Notes: a model not told the origin generated them from the sequence alone. 60,339 nt of DNA from Actinoplanes flavus (GCF_017592555.1 NZ_JAGFNS010000044.1:1-60339); one strand, 5' to 3'; positions 42,347 through 52,223 are shown, numbered from the stretch's first letter. A program made the numbers and translations.

Positions 42347-44596
42347 TCACGCGGACGGGGGAAACAGCAGCTCCTGCATGGCGTCGGTGGTCAGCGGCTC
42401 GGCGAAGTAGTAGCCCTGGCCGAGTTCACAGTTGCCGTCCGCCAGTTCGCTGAGCTGGCCGGCGTCCTCGATGCCCTCGGCGACCGTGGACAGCTGCAGC
42501 GCCTGGCCGAGCTGGATGATGCCGTGGGTGAGCGCCGCGGCGGCCGGCACGTCGCCGACGTCGTCCACGAAAGACTTGTCGATCTTGATGATGTCGACCG
42601 GGAAGCGCCGCAGGTAGGCCAGTGACGAATAGCCGGTGCCGAAGTCGTCGATCGCCAGCCGCACGCCCAGATCCTTGATCGTCTGGAGCCGTTCCACGAT
42701 CTCCGCGCGATGATCCACGAGCAGTGACTCGGTCAGCTCGATGATCAGGTGGTGCGGCGGCAGCCCACTGTCGGCCAGCGCCGACGACACCAGGTCGGGC
42801 AGATCGGGGCGGTCCAGCTGGACGGCCGACAGGTTCACGCTCACGGTGAGCGGCGCGTTCGTGCCGCGCTGCGCGTTCCAGCGGGCCGCCTGCCGGCACG
42901 CCTCCCGCAGCACCCACTCGCCGATCGGGACGATCATCCCGGTCTCCTCGGCCAGCGGGATGAAGGCCAGCGGCGGGATCATCCCGTGCAGCGGGTGCTG
43001 CCAGCGGACCAGCGCCTCCAGGCCGGAGATCTCCCGGGTCGCCAACCGCACGATCGGCTGGAACCGCAGCTGGAACTCGTGCCGCAGCACGGCCCGGCGC
43101 AGGTCGGCCTCCATCTCCAGGTGGCGCTGGAAGGACTCGCGGATGGCCGGGTCGAAGACGGCGTACTGGTCCTTGCCCTTCTTCTTGGCCTCGAACAGGG
43201 CCAGGTCGCCGCGGACCATCAGCTCCTGGGCGTCGTGCGTGCCGGCCTCCCCGAAGGCGACACCGATGCTGCACGTCACGAACGTCTCCCGGCCGTCCAG
43301 GTCGAACGGCTCCCGCATCGCCGTGACGATCCGCCGGGCCACCGTCACGGCGGCGTCCGCGGCGGCGCCGTCCGGCAGCAGCACGGCGAACTCGTCACCG
43401 CCCAGCCGGGCCGCCGTGTCGTCGGTGCGCAGGCAGTCACGCAGGCGGTCGGCGACCATGACCAGCAAGCGGTCTCCGGCCTGGTGCCCGAGAGAGTCGT
43501 TTATGACCTTGAACCGGTCCAGGCCGATCAGCAACGTGGCGAGCCCGCCGGTACGGTCCGCGCCGAGCGCGTTCTCCATCCGGGTGACGAACAGCGAGCG
43601 GCTGGCCAGCCCGGTCAGCGCGTCGTGGAACGAGGCGTTCATCTCGTGCAGCGCCCGGGCGTCGGTGACGGCCAGGCTGGCGTGCTCGGCGAACGCCGAC
43701 AGCACCTCCCGCGAGGTCTCGTCCCACTCCCGCCGCGCGGTGTGCGAGGCGGCGAACATGGCGCCCACCACGACGCCGTTCTCGTGCACCGGCACCGCCA
43801 TCACGCTCTCGAGCCGCGCTCGGACCAGCTCCGGCACGGCGATCGGCGAGGTCGCGTAGTCGTCCACCGCGATCAGCTCGTCACCCATGATCGCCAGGCC
43901 GACGACGCCCAGCGTGGCGACCGGGATCCGCTGCATCCGGGACATCAGCTCGTCCGGGATGCCGGCGGCGGAGATCAGGCTCATCCGGCCCGGGTCGTCG
44001 CTCTCCAGCACGGTGAGCCCGGCGATGTCGACGTCGAGCAGCTCGGCGGCCGCTCCGGCGATCCGGTCCAGGATCCGGCTCAGCGGCTCGCGCTGCGCGA
44101 TCGACCGTTGCACCGAGCTGAGCTCGTCGAACAGGCGTTGCCGGCGCTGCAACGAGTCGATCAGGCGGGCGTTCTCCGCGGACTGGCGGCGCTCGGTCTC
44201 GACCAGGTGCAGTGCCTGAAGACTCAGCTCCAGGACCCGGGCCATGCCGCGGAGCAGACAGACCTCCTCGTCGGTGAACGCGCCGGAGCGCCGGCCGATC
44301 ACCAGCACGCCGGCGGACGAGCTGCCCAGCGGGGCCACCGCCAGGTGATAGCGGACGTCGCCGGCCCACATCGTGGACCGGCGACCCAGCAGGTGGTCGG
44401 CGGTCAGCGCGTGTACCGGGATCTCCTCGGCCGGCAGGCCGACGGCGGCGGTCACGCGGGAATCGACGGTCAGAACCGCGATATCGGCGCCGAGCGCACG
44501 CTGCGCGCACTCCACGGCGGCACGCTGTGCGGCGGCCTCGTCGGGCCGATCGGCTACGACGGCCAGGAAGTCCGTCAGTTGCTGGGTGGCGAGCAC
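42347..44596 (-). CDS. GAF-GGDEF-EAL c-di-GMP signalling protein
   Basis: About 749 residues. An N-terminal GAF-like region (about 1-140), a second GAF domain (about 165-320, with FAEHASLAVTDARALHEMN at the link), a GGDEF domain (about 325-490, RLGGDEFAVLLPD, LDRFKVINDSLGH) and an EAL domain (about 500-745, GLEALVRWQHP, ELTESLLV, DDFGTGYSSL). Both catalytic signatures look intact, so it could make or degrade c-di-GMP. The start is uncertain: GTG 44596, or TTG 44707 for 37 more residues. Confidence 0.87.
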   Translation of the reverse strand: MLATQQLTDFLAVVADRPDEAAAQRAAVECAQRALGADIAVLTVDSRVTAAVGLPAEEIPVHALTADHLLGRRSTMWAGDVRYHLAVAPLGSSSAGVLVIGRRSGAFTDEEVCLLRGMARVLELSLQALHLVETERRQSAENARLIDSLQRRQRLFDELSSVQRSIAQREPLSRILDRIAGAAAELLDVDIAGLTVLESDDPGRMSLISAAGIPDELMSRMQRIPVATLGVVGLAIMGDELIAVDDYATSPIAVPELVRARLESVMAVPVHENGVVVGAMFAASHTARREWDETSREVLSAFAEHASLAVTDARALHEMNASFHDALTGLASRSLFVTRMENALGADRTGGLATLLIGLDRFKVINDSLGHQAGDRLLVMVADRLRDCLRTDDTAARLGGDEFAVLLPDGAAADAAVTVARRIVTAMREPFDLDGRETFVTCSIGVAFGEAGTHDAQELMVRGDLALFEAKKKGKDQYAVFDPAIRESFQRHLEMEADLRRAVLRHEFQLRFQPIVRLATREISGLEALVRWQHPLHGMIPPLAFIPLAEETGMIVPIGEWVLREACRQAARWNAQRGTNAPLTVSVNLSAVQLDRPDLPDLVSSALADSGLPPHHLIIELTESLLVDHRAEIVERLQTIKDLGVRLAIDDFGTGYSSLAYLRRFPVDIIKIDKSFVDDVGDVPAAAALTHGIIQLGQALQLSTVAEGIEDAGQLSELADGNCELGQGYYFAEPLTTDAMQELLFPPSA

Positions 44597-44735
44597 CTGG
44601 TTGCAGTCGGCGGGGCGTGGGCCCAGTTGAGGAAAACGCGCATGCGGTTCGGGGTTCGTGCCAATCTGGTCACGAACGGTCAGTGCGTCGATACGTACGG
44701 TTGTCAAAGCCGGGCGGGTGCGACTGAATGGACCC

Positions 44736-46328
44736 GTGGAGATCTCCGAGGAGGATCCGTCGCCGGGGCTGGCCGCCGGCCGGGTCGGCGCCGCTTCGAT
44801 CGCCTTTCTCGGGCTGGCCGCGGCCGCCCCGATCGTCACCCTCGTCACCGTGGTTCCGGCCGTCCTGGCCGACGGCGCCGGGCCGCTCGTTCCCTGGTCG
44901 TTCGCCGCCGCCGGGCTCCTGCTCCTGTTCCTCTGCGGCGCCCAGTCCGCGATGATCCGGCGTCACCCGAGCGCCGGAGCGGCGTACTCGCAGGTGGTCA
45001 AGGGCCTCGGCCGGCCCGCCGGGGTGGCCGCCGCCTGGCTCGCGATCGCCGGTTACCACGCGATCCAGTTCGGTCTCTACGCCCTCGCCGGGGTGGCCGC
45101 CGCGCCGCTGGCGCAGAGCTTCCTCGGCCGTGACCTGCCGTGGTGGGCGGTGGCGGCGGCCTGCTGGGCGCTCGTCGCGCTCTGCGGCACCATGCGGATC
45201 GAGGTGGCGGCCGGGGTGATCGGCCTGTTCGCGGTCGCCCAGGTGGCCGTGCTCGCCGGGATCGGCGCGGCCAACGTGCTCCAGCCGTTCGGTGACCGGG
45301 TCACCGCCGGCTCCATCCGGATCACCGACTGGACCGTGCTGGACCGGCCGGCGATCGGGCTGCTGCTGGCCGTCGCGGTGCTGGCCTTCGCCGGTTTCGA
45401 GTCCACCGCGGTGTCGGCCGAGGAGGGCTTCCAGCCGCGCCGCAGCGCCGGGCTCGGCGGGTCTCTCGCGGTGCTGCTGATCGCCCTGCTGCTCGGCGGC
45501 CTCTCCTGGAGCATGCTGGTCGCCGCCGGGCCGGACCGCGCTGCCGTGGTGGCCGAGGTCCGCGGCGCCGACCTGCTCTTCGACCTGGCCGCCGACCGGC
45601 TCGCCCCGTGGGCTGTCACGCTGGGCCGGTTCATGCTGCTGGCCGGCGTGGTGGCGGCCGTGCTGGCACTGCACCAGGCGATCACCCGCTACCTGTTCGC
45701 GCTGGTCCGGGAACGGGTGCTCCCCGCCGTGCTGGGAAACGTCCGTCGCCGGACGGCCGCGCCGCGCGCCGCCTCGGTGACCCAGTCGCTGATCGCGGGG
45801 TCGACGCTGGCCGGCGCCTACCTGGCCGGCGCCGATCCGGGCCCGCGCACCGCCCGCTGGCTGATCGTCGGCGGCGTCCTGAGCATCCTGCTGGTGCTGC
45901 TGCTCGTGGCGGTGGCCGCGCTGCTGCACCTGAACCGGATCCCCGGCCCCGAGCGCGCCTGGGGCCGCTTCGTCGCGCCCGTTCTGTCCACAGTGTCCCT
46001 CGGAGTGGTCGCCGTCCTGGCGTTCCGCGACCTGCCCGCCCTGCTTGACATGCCGCCCGGATATCCGCTGGTCCGGGCGATCCCGGGGTGCCTGCTGGGC
46101 TGTGTGCTGCTGGCCGTCGGCCACGCGCTGCTGATGCGCGCGCTGCGCCCGGTCCGCTACGCGGGCATCGGCCTGGCCGGCGCGGCTGTCGTGATCACGC
46201 CGGCGAGCCCGCCGGCCCCGTCCGCCCCGCACGCCGAGCCGGCGGCGCCGAAGATCCCCCGGCAGCGCGATCCCGGCGCGCACCGGCCGGAGCGGGTCAC
46301 GACCCGAAGAAGTCCTGGACCTGAGTGA
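44736..46328 (+). CDS. APC-family amino-acid permease
   Basis: 530 residues, about 12 membrane helices (residues 20-470). The N-terminal GRVGAASIAFLGLAAAAPIVTLVTVVP and FAGFESTAVSAEEG are amino-acid/polyamine permease landmarks. The C-terminal 60 residues are a Pro/Arg-rich cytoplasmic tail. The substrate is unknown. Divergent from the GGDEF-EAL gene, and the tail overlaps the convergent small gene by 32 bp. Confidence 0.85.
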   Translation: MEISEEDPSPGLAAGRVGAASIAFLGLAAAAPIVTLVTVVPAVLADGAGPLVPWSFAAAGLLLLFLCGAQSAMIRRHPSAGAAYSQVVKGLGRPAGVAAAWLAIAGYHAIQFGLYALAGVAAAPLAQSFLGRDLPWWAVAAACWALVALCGTMRIEVAAGVIGLFAVAQVAVLAGIGAANVLQPFGDRVTAGSIRITDWTVLDRPAIGLLLAVAVLAFAGFESTAVSAEEGFQPRRSAGLGGSLAVLLIALLLGGLSWSMLVAAGPDRAAVVAEVRGADLLFDLAADRLAPWAVTLGRFMLLAGVVAAVLALHQAITRYLFALVRERVLPAVLGNVRRRTAAPRAASVTQSLIAGSTLAGAYLAGADPGPRTARWLIVGGVLSILLVLLLVAVAALLHLNRIPGPERAWGRFVAPVLSTVSLGVVAVLAFRDLPALLDMPPGYPLVRAIPGCLLGCVLLAVGHALLMRALRPVRYAGIGLAGAAVVITPASPPAPSAPHAEPAAPKIPRQRDPGAHRPERVTTRRSPGPE

Positions 46329-46800
46329 GCGTCAGATAGCCCTGCGGCTCCAGCTCGCGCGGGATGGACGGCAGGCCCTTGGCCGTCACCGGCACCTCGC
46401 CGGCGTCCTCCGGCGGGGCCGACGGCGTGGGCGGCGGCGGCAGGTCGGGCAGCGCCAGCGCCTCGCGGATCAGCTCGAACATGGTGCGCACCTCGGTGGC
46501 CGCCCGCCGGACCAGCTCGTCGCGGGCGGTCCCGGCCGGCGGCAGCGCGCACGTGAAGTTGGCGCGCAGCCGGTCGTCGACGCGCCGCAGGTCGGCGCTG
46601 GGGCGCAGGTGGTCGAGCCGGCCCTCGGTGACGATGCCGAGTTCACAGTCGAGGAAGCCGGACCGGTGCCACCACTGCTGCCAACGCGGGTCCGCGTCCA
46701 GGGTCTGTACGGCATGTTGCAGCGCCAGCAGGTAGAACCGAGGCGCCTGTCCGTCCCGAGTCGCCGTCCCCAGCCGTGGGTGCAGCCAGAACTCGTCCAT
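46297..46800 (-). CDS. hypothetical protein
   Basis: 167 residues with no domain I recognise. The N-terminal half (about 1-105) is helical and Trp/Arg-rich (DEFWLHPRLG, RFYLLALQHAVQTL, WQQWWHRSGFLDCELG), resembling small conserved actinobacterial proteins with no assigned role. A Pro-rich linker (about 120-140) and a short C-terminal segment follow. ATG 46800 is preferred; a TTG at 46818 is possible. Confidence 0.6.
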   Translation of the reverse strand: MDEFWLHPRLGTATRDGQAPRFYLLALQHAVQTLDADPRWQQWWHRSGFLDCELGIVTEGRLDHLRPSADLRRVDDRLRANFTCALPPAGTARDELVRRAATEVRTMFELIREALALPDLPPPPTPSAPPEDAGEVPVTAKGLPSIPRELEPQGYLTLTQVQDFFGS

Positions 46801-46995
46801 GGTTCGCAATAGTTGCAAACGGGGCGGCGGTCGGTAGGGATTCCGTGGTGGCGCGTCCGAGTGGATTGCGGAAGCGGATCACGATGAACGGGCTTATCGG
46901 AAAAATTACCTTAAGAGGTGGCGTCTCGGCGTGGGCGGGTGATAGGTGACCGACCTCCCACCAGCATGGGGGTGAATCGGACACAAGGGGCTGGT

Positions 46996-48573
46996 ATGAG
47001 AAGAATCTGGGCGACCGCCACCGCGGTCGCGCTCGGTACGGTCGGTGCCACGGTCAGCGCGGTGCGGGCCGAACCGGCGCGCGTGGCGCCGGCGCCGATC
47101 GTGTGGAGCGCCTGCACCGACGCGACACTGAAGTCGCACGGCGCCGAATGCGGTCAGCTCTCCGTGCCGCTGGACTACGCGAAACCGGACGGCGTGAAGA
47201 TCCAGATTGCCGTCTCGCGGATCAAGGCCACCGTGCCCAAGGACAAGTACCAGGGCGTCATCCTGGTGAACCCGGGCGGACCGGGCGGCGCCGGGCTGGG
47301 CATGGCGGCACTCGGCGAGCACGTGCCGAAGCAGGCCGGCAAGGCGTACGACTGGATCGGATTCGACCCGCGCGGGGTGGGCGCCAGCACGCCGAAGCTG
47401 ACCTGCGACGACGGCTACACGGGTTACCGCCGGCCGGCCTACGTGCCCGGCACTCCGGCGGTGGAGAAGGCCTGGCACGCCCGGACCACGGCGTACGCGG
47501 CCGCCTGCGCCAAGGCCGGCGGCGCCCTGCTGGACCACATGAAGAGCGTGGACACGGTCCGCGACATCGAGAGCATCCGCACCGCGCTCGGGGTCGACAA
47601 GATCAGCTTCTACGGCTTCTCGTACGGCACCTACCTCGGGCAGGTCTACGCCACCAAGTATCCGGAGCGGGTGAACCGGATGGTCCTCGACGGCGTGGTC
47701 GACCCCACCCGGGTCTGGTACCGCTCCAACCTCGACCAGGACATCGCCTTCGACAAGGCGATCAAGGTGTACTTCGCCTGGCTCGCCAAGTACGACTCGG
47801 TCTACCACCTGGGCAAGACCGCCGCCGAGGTGGAGAAGACCTACTACGAGCAGCTCGCCGCGCTGACGGCCGAACCGGCCGGGGACATCGGCCCGGCCGA
47901 GCTGACCGACGTCTTCCTCCAGGCCGGCTACTACGTCTTCGGCTGGCAGGAGGTCGCCCGCGCGTTCTCCGACCTGGTCGCCAAGAAGGATCCGGCCGGT
48001 CTGAAGCGGCTCTACGACGAGGAGCACCCGCAGACCGCCGGGAACGACAACGGGTACGCCGTCTACCTGGCCGTGCAGTGCACCGACGTCGCCTGGCCGT
48101 CGGACTGGAAGAAGTGGGCGCGGGACAACTGGAAGGTGCACAAGAAGGCGCCGTTCGAGACCTGGGGCAACGCCTGGTACAACGCGCCCTGCCGGCACTG
48201 GGCCGGCGACACCGGCCGCCCGGTCGAGGTGGACGGCGCCAAGGCTCCGCCGATGCTGCTGATCAGCGAGACCCTGGACGCCGCCACGCCGTTCACCGGG
48301 GCCCTGCGCACCCGCAAGCTCTTCCCGCGGTCGGCTCTGGTCGAGGGCGTGGGCGGCACCACCCACGCCGGATCGCTGTTCGGCAGCGCCTGTATCGACA
48401 ACGCGATCGCCGACTACCTGGCCACCGGCGCGCTGCCCGCGCGGGTCAAGGGGAACCGCTCCGACCAGCAGTGCGAGCCGATCGCCCAGCCCACGCCGCT
48501 GGCCGCCACCGGCAAGAGCGCCGTCGCGGTGAGCGAGCGCCTGCGGTTGCAGCGGATCATCGCGGGCCGCTGA
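46996..48573 (+). CDS. secreted S33 tripeptidyl aminopeptidase-like alpha/beta hydrolase
   Basis: 525 residues. A signal peptide (about 1-25) precedes the alpha/beta hydrolase fold. NPGGPGGAG forms the oxyanion region, GFSYGTYLG the nucleophile elbow, and ETLDAATP and GTTHAGS hold the acid and histidine. The C-terminal TAP-like domain is present. Typical of Streptomyces Tap/SlpD-type exo-peptidases. ATG after AAGGGG. Confidence 0.9.
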   Translation: MRRIWATATAVALGTVGATVSAVRAEPARVAPAPIVWSACTDATLKSHGAECGQLSVPLDYAKPDGVKIQIAVSRIKATVPKDKYQGVILVNPGGPGGAGLGMAALGEHVPKQAGKAYDWIGFDPRGVGASTPKLTCDDGYTGYRRPAYVPGTPAVEKAWHARTTAYAAACAKAGGALLDHMKSVDTVRDIESIRTALGVDKISFYGFSYGTYLGQVYATKYPERVNRMVLDGVVDPTRVWYRSNLDQDIAFDKAIKVYFAWLAKYDSVYHLGKTAAEVEKTYYEQLAALTAEPAGDIGPAELTDVFLQAGYYVFGWQEVARAFSDLVAKKDPAGLKRLYDEEHPQTAGNDNGYAVYLAVQCTDVAWPSDWKKWARDNWKVHKKAPFETWGNAWYNAPCRHWAGDTGRPVEVDGAKAPPMLLISETLDAATPFTGALRTRKLFPRSALVEGVGGTTHAGSLFGSACIDNAIADYLATGALPARVKGNRSDQQCEPIAQPTPLAATGKSAVAVSERLRLQRIIAGR

Positions 48574-48648
48574 GCGAACCGCCGGTCAGCGGTCCGGTGT
48601 CCTTCCTCACCGGGCCGCTGACCAGGACGTGAGCTATGCTCGACCGCG

Positions 48649-48744
48649 CGAAGGGGAGTAGCTCCCAATGTCGCGGTCGACATACTGATCCCGGTTCGCC
48701 GGGCTCCGGCCGCGCGGCCTCCGACGAGGCGAGCGAGACCTTCG
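48649..48744 (+). ncRNA. yybP-ykoY manganese riboswitch
   Basis: Conserved blocks appear in order: AAGGGGAGTAGCTCCC (48651-48666), the GTCGACATACTGATC segment, a CCGG-TTCG-CCGG hairpin, and CGACGAGGCGAGCGAGACCTTCG. P1 pairs CGAAGG (48649-48654) with CCTTCG (48739-48744). It lies 80 bases before a GDT1-family transporter, a known target class of this Mn2+ sensor. Confidence 0.93.
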
Positions 48745-48823
48745 ACCAGGCCGTATTCATCGACGGCCGGGTCGAGGTCGCCCTGCGCCCAGAAACCCGG
48801 TCGTGATCACCGGGAGTGGAAAG

Positions 48824-49411
48824 TTGGAAGGTTTCCTCGCCGCGCTGGGCATCAGCTTCGCGGTCATCTTCGTCGCCGAGCTCGGCGACAAGTCACAGCT
48901 CATGGCGATGACGTTCGCCACCCGTTACCGCCCCGTCCCGGTGCTGATCGGCATCACCGTGGCGACCGCCGTGGTGCACCTGGTCTCGGTCGGCATCGGC
49001 TACGGGCTGGGCACCACCCTCCCGACCGGCTGGATCTCGCTGGTCGCCGGCATCGCCTTCCTCGCCTTCGGCGCCTGGACGCTGCGCGGCGACGTCCTCA
49101 CCGACGAGGAGAAGAGCAAGGCCGAACGCTCCACCGGATCCGCCATCCTGGCCGTCGGCGGCGCCTTCTTCCTGGCCGAGCTGGGTGACAAGACCATGCT
49201 GGCGACCATCACCCTGGCCACCCAGCACGGCTGGTTCGGTACCTGGATCGGCTCCACGGTCGGCATGGTGGCGGCCGATGCGCTCGCCATTCTGGTCGGC
49301 CGCTATCTCGGGAAGCATCTGCCCGAAAAGGTCATCAAGTACGGAGCTGCCACACTCTTCGCTATCTTCGGCATCTGGTTGATCACCGAAGGCGTGATCG
49401 AGTTGCGATAG
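48824..49411 (+). CDS. GDT1/TMEM165-family (UPF0016) cation exporter, probably Mn2+
   Basis: 195 residues, six helices in two repeats, each with the family's ELGDK signature (AELGDKSQLM near residue 18 and AELGDKTMLA near 120). Such proteins move Mn2+ or Ca2+ out of the cytoplasm. The Mn2+ riboswitch upstream supports Mn2+. TTG 48824 was chosen because GGGAG lies seven bases before it; GTG 48803 lacks a ribosome-binding site. Confidence 0.9.
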   Translation: MEGFLAALGISFAVIFVAELGDKSQLMAMTFATRYRPVPVLIGITVATAVVHLVSVGIGYGLGTTLPTGWISLVAGIAFLAFGAWTLRGDVLTDEEKSKAERSTGSAILAVGGAFFLAELGDKTMLATITLATQHGWFGTWIGSTVGMVAADALAILVGRYLGKHLPEKVIKYGAATLFAIFGIWLITEGVIELR

Positions 49412-49419
49412 GGGGAGCC

Positions 49420-50331
49420 GTGCTGGATTACCGGGCCGAGTTCGACGCCGAGGTCGCTCTCGAAGGTGGGGGCGAGTTGCGGGCGCGCGGGTTCCGCCTG
49501 GACATTCCGCACGCCGACGTCACCGAGGTCGAGGTGACCGCGATGCTGGTGGCGGCGCTCGCCCCGCAGCGGGTGGAGCGGGCCGAGGTGCGCGGCATCC
49601 GGATCATCGCCGAACCGCACCCGCCGGCCGGCCGCCTGCCGGTCGAGCGGGTGCGACACGTCGATCTGAGCCACGTCGTCGAGGCCGGCCTGATCACCTT
49701 TCCCGGCCTGCCCGGCCCGGAGATCGTCCCGCACCTGACCCGGGAGGCGTCCCGGGGTGTCTACGCGCCCGGCACCGAGTTCTCCATCGAGCGGATCAGC
49801 ATGGTCGGCAACACCGGCACGTACGTGGACAGCCCGTACCACCGCTACCCGGACGGCGCCGACCTGGCCGGCCTGCCGCTGGAGCGCCTTGCCGGGCTGC
49901 CCGCCGTGGTGGTCCGCGCGGTCGGCGGCGAGCGCGGGGTCACCGCCGAGATGCTCGCCGACGTCGCGGTGGCCGGGCGGGCGGTCCTGCTGCACACCGG
50001 CGGCGACCGGCACTGGGCCACCCCGGCGTACGCGACCGGCGCGCCCTTCCTGACCGCCGACGGCGCCCGGCTCCTGGTCGACCGGGGCGCCGCGCTGGTC
50101 GGCATCGACGCGGTCAACATCGACGACATGTCCCCGTCCACGTGCGGCGAGCGCCCCGCGCACACGCTGCTGCTGGCGGCCGGCATCCCGATCGTCGAGA
50201 ACCTCACCAACCTGCGTGAGCTGCCGCCGTCCGGAGCCCGGTTCACCGCCGTGCCGCCGCGGATCGCCGCGTTCGGCACCTTCCCGGTCCGGGCCTTCGC
50301 CACCGTCCCGGTCGAGGACCCGCAGACGTGA
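49420..50331 (+). CDS. cyclase-family (KynB-like) amidohydrolase with altered metal motif
   Basis: 303 residues. The C-terminal cyclase/kynurenine-formamidase domain (about 80-290) has VDLSHVVEAGL, GNTGTYVDSPYHRYPDG, DAVNIDD and HTLLLAAGIPIVENL. In KynB the metal motif is HxGTHxDxPxH; here the first two His are Asn and Tyr, leaving Asp and the last His. The N-terminal 75 residues are not from this family. The substrate is not evident. GTG start. Confidence 0.78.
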   Translation: MLDYRAEFDAEVALEGGGELRARGFRLDIPHADVTEVEVTAMLVAALAPQRVERAEVRGIRIIAEPHPPAGRLPVERVRHVDLSHVVEAGLITFPGLPGPEIVPHLTREASRGVYAPGTEFSIERISMVGNTGTYVDSPYHRYPDGADLAGLPLERLAGLPAVVVRAVGGERGVTAEMLADVAVAGRAVLLHTGGDRHWATPAYATGAPFLTADGARLLVDRGAALVGIDAVNIDDMSPSTCGERPAHTLLLAAGIPIVENLTNLRELPPSGARFTAVPPRIAAFGTFPVRAFATVPVEDPQT

Positions 50332-51353
50332 CCCGCGAACTGGACCTGGCCCGGATCCGGTTGAGCCGCGGTGAGCCGGCGGCCGCCGCCGAGCTGCTCG
50401 GCCCGCTGCTGGCCGCCGAACCGGACGATGTGACCGCCCTGGTGCTGATGACTCACGCCCAGCTCGCTCTGAAACGGCGCCACATCGCCGACGAGCTGGC
50501 CCGCCGTGCGGTCGAGCACGCCCCGGAGCGACCCGACGCGCTGGCCGCGCTCAGCCGGGTGCACACCGAACTCGGCCGGCACGACGAGGCGATCGCCGCC
50601 GCCCGGGCCGCCGCCGACCGGCAGCCGGAGAATCCGTACCGGTTCAACCTGCTGGCCTGGGCGCTGCTCGAGGAGGGCCGCCATCCGGTGGAGGCCGAGC
50701 ACGCGGCCCGCGAGGCGATCCGGCTGGACCCGGAGGAGGCCGACTTCCGGATCACCTATGCCATGGTGATGAAGCAGTTGCACCGCACCGAACGGGCCCG
50801 GCAGGCGCTGCGGGACGCGCTCGGCCTGGCTCCGGACAACGCGGTGGCCCGGCACGAGCTGGCCGCCCTCGACGTGGCCGGCCACCGCCCGTTCGCGCTG
50901 ACCCGGCTGGCCCGGGGCGCGTCCGGGCTGGTCGGCGCGCTGCGGGCGGACCCGCGCCAGGAGGCCAGCCGGTTCCTGCTGGACGTGGCGCTGCGCCAGT
51001 TCCTGGTCTACACCGCGATCATCCTGGTCCTGCTCGCCTTCCTGGGCTGGCGGACGGCCGGGTCGTCGGTGCTCGGCGCCCGGCTGGCGGCCGCCGCGGC
51101 GGTCCTGGTCCCGGCGGCCTACGCCGGCTACTTCGTGAGCCGTCTCGATCCGTCGCTGCGTGTCTACCTGCGCGACCTGGTCACCCACGGCCGCCAGCGG
51201 ATCGCCGTCGCGGCGGCCGTGCTGGCGTTCGTGCTGCTGCTGGCCGCGCTGGTCGCCCCGGCCGCCTGGCTCGGCGGCCTGCTCGGCTCGGCCACCGCGG
51301 CCGGGTTCGTCGTCCGCCTGCTCACCGCCAAGGCGGGTACGGCCGACCGGTGA
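50328..51353 (+). CDS. TPR protein with C-terminal membrane helices
   Basis: 341 residues. Tetratricopeptide repeats fill about 1-180 (for example ARIRLSRGEPAAAAELL, LAALSRVHTELGRHDEAIAAA). Four membrane helices follow in the C-terminal part (about 225-330). It overlaps the cyclase gene by GTGA. Probably a membrane-tethered scaffold. Confidence 0.78.
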   Translation: MTRELDLARIRLSRGEPAAAAELLGPLLAAEPDDVTALVLMTHAQLALKRRHIADELARRAVEHAPERPDALAALSRVHTELGRHDEAIAAARAAADRQPENPYRFNLLAWALLEEGRHPVEAEHAAREAIRLDPEEADFRITYAMVMKQLHRTERARQALRDALGLAPDNAVARHELAALDVAGHRPFALTRLARGASGLVGALRADPRQEASRFLLDVALRQFLVYTAIILVLLAFLGWRTAGSSVLGARLAAAAAVLVPAAYAGYFVSRLDPSLRVYLRDLVTHGRQRIAVAAAVLAFVLLLAALVAPAAWLGGLLGSATAAGFVVRLLTAKAGTADR

Positions 51354-51474
51354 CCACCCACTCACGCCCGGCGGGCGCGGCACGGTCCGGACCCGGCAGA
51401 CGATCGCGGGGTACGGCGGTGCTGTGCACTCCCGTACCTCTAAAGATCTTCGGGTTTTTGCCGATTAGGGCGTC

Positions 51475-52197
51475 GTGATCACTGACCGCGAATCCGGAGC
51501 GGCGCTGACCTCCCCCAGCGACGCCCCCGCACTGGCCTTCGCCGATCCGGGTGACCTCGGGGTGGCGCGTGCCGCGGCCCTGTTCGAACACATGCAGCCG
51601 GAGAAGGCGGTCGAGCTGCTGGCGCCGGTGCTGGCGCAGCGGCCGGACTCGGCGCCCGGCTGGATCCTGATGGCCCGGCTCCGGCTGGCGCTCGATCAGG
51701 TGGATCCGGCGCTGGAGGCGGCGAACCGGGCCGTGGAGCTGGCGCCGGACGACCCGCGCCCGCTGGCCATCGCGAGCCGCGCGCTGACCCTACTGGGGCG
51801 GCACGAGGAGGCGATGAGCATGGCCTACCGCGCGGTCATCGTGGAGCCGAAGAACCCGCTGTGGCACGACCGGGTGGCGTGGGCGCTGGTCGCCGCCGAC
51901 CGGCAGCTCGGTGACGCGGAGCAGGCGGCCCGTACGGCGGTCGGCCTCGACCCGGGCGAGGCGCACTACTACTTCACGCACGGCGTGACGCTGGCCGCGC
52001 TCGGGCACGTGGACCAGGCCCGGCAGGCGTTGCAGACGTCGTTGCGGCTGGAGCCGGAGAACCCGGTGGCCAAGCACCGTCTGGACGTGCTGAACGGCGA
52101 GGCCGTGCCGGTGGCGGAGAAGAAGAAGCGGGGCTGGCGGCTGTTCGGCCGCAAGGAGGAGAGCAAGCCGACGCGCCCGGAGGAGTTCCGTCCCTGA
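51475..52197 (+). CDS. TPR protein
   Basis: 240 residues with about four to five TPR units (about 25-200) and a basic tail (EKKKRGWRLFGRKEESK). No signal or membrane segment. Related in style to the TPR gene just upstream; the 121-base gap between them holds no gene. The GTG start has no obvious ribosome-binding site. Confidence 0.78.
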   Translation: MITDRESGAALTSPSDAPALAFADPGDLGVARAAALFEHMQPEKAVELLAPVLAQRPDSAPGWILMARLRLALDQVDPALEAANRAVELAPDDPRPLAIASRALTLLGRHEEAMSMAYRAVIVEPKNPLWHDRVAWALVAADRQLGDAEQAARTAVGLDPGEAHYYFTHGVTLAALGHVDQARQALQTSLRLEPENPVAKHRLDVLNGEAVPVAEKKKRGWRLFGRKEESKPTRPEEFRP

Positions 52198-52223
52198 CTA
52201 AGTGCACTATAACGGTATATAAG

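Noticed and set aside
42347..44596. Degenerate (inactive) GGDEF or EAL domain
   Set aside because: Both GGDEF and EAL signatures and their surrounding motifs are intact by eye.
49420..50331. Pseudogene because of lost metal histidines
   Set aside because: The reading frame is intact, coupled to its neighbour, and the rest of the domain is conserved.
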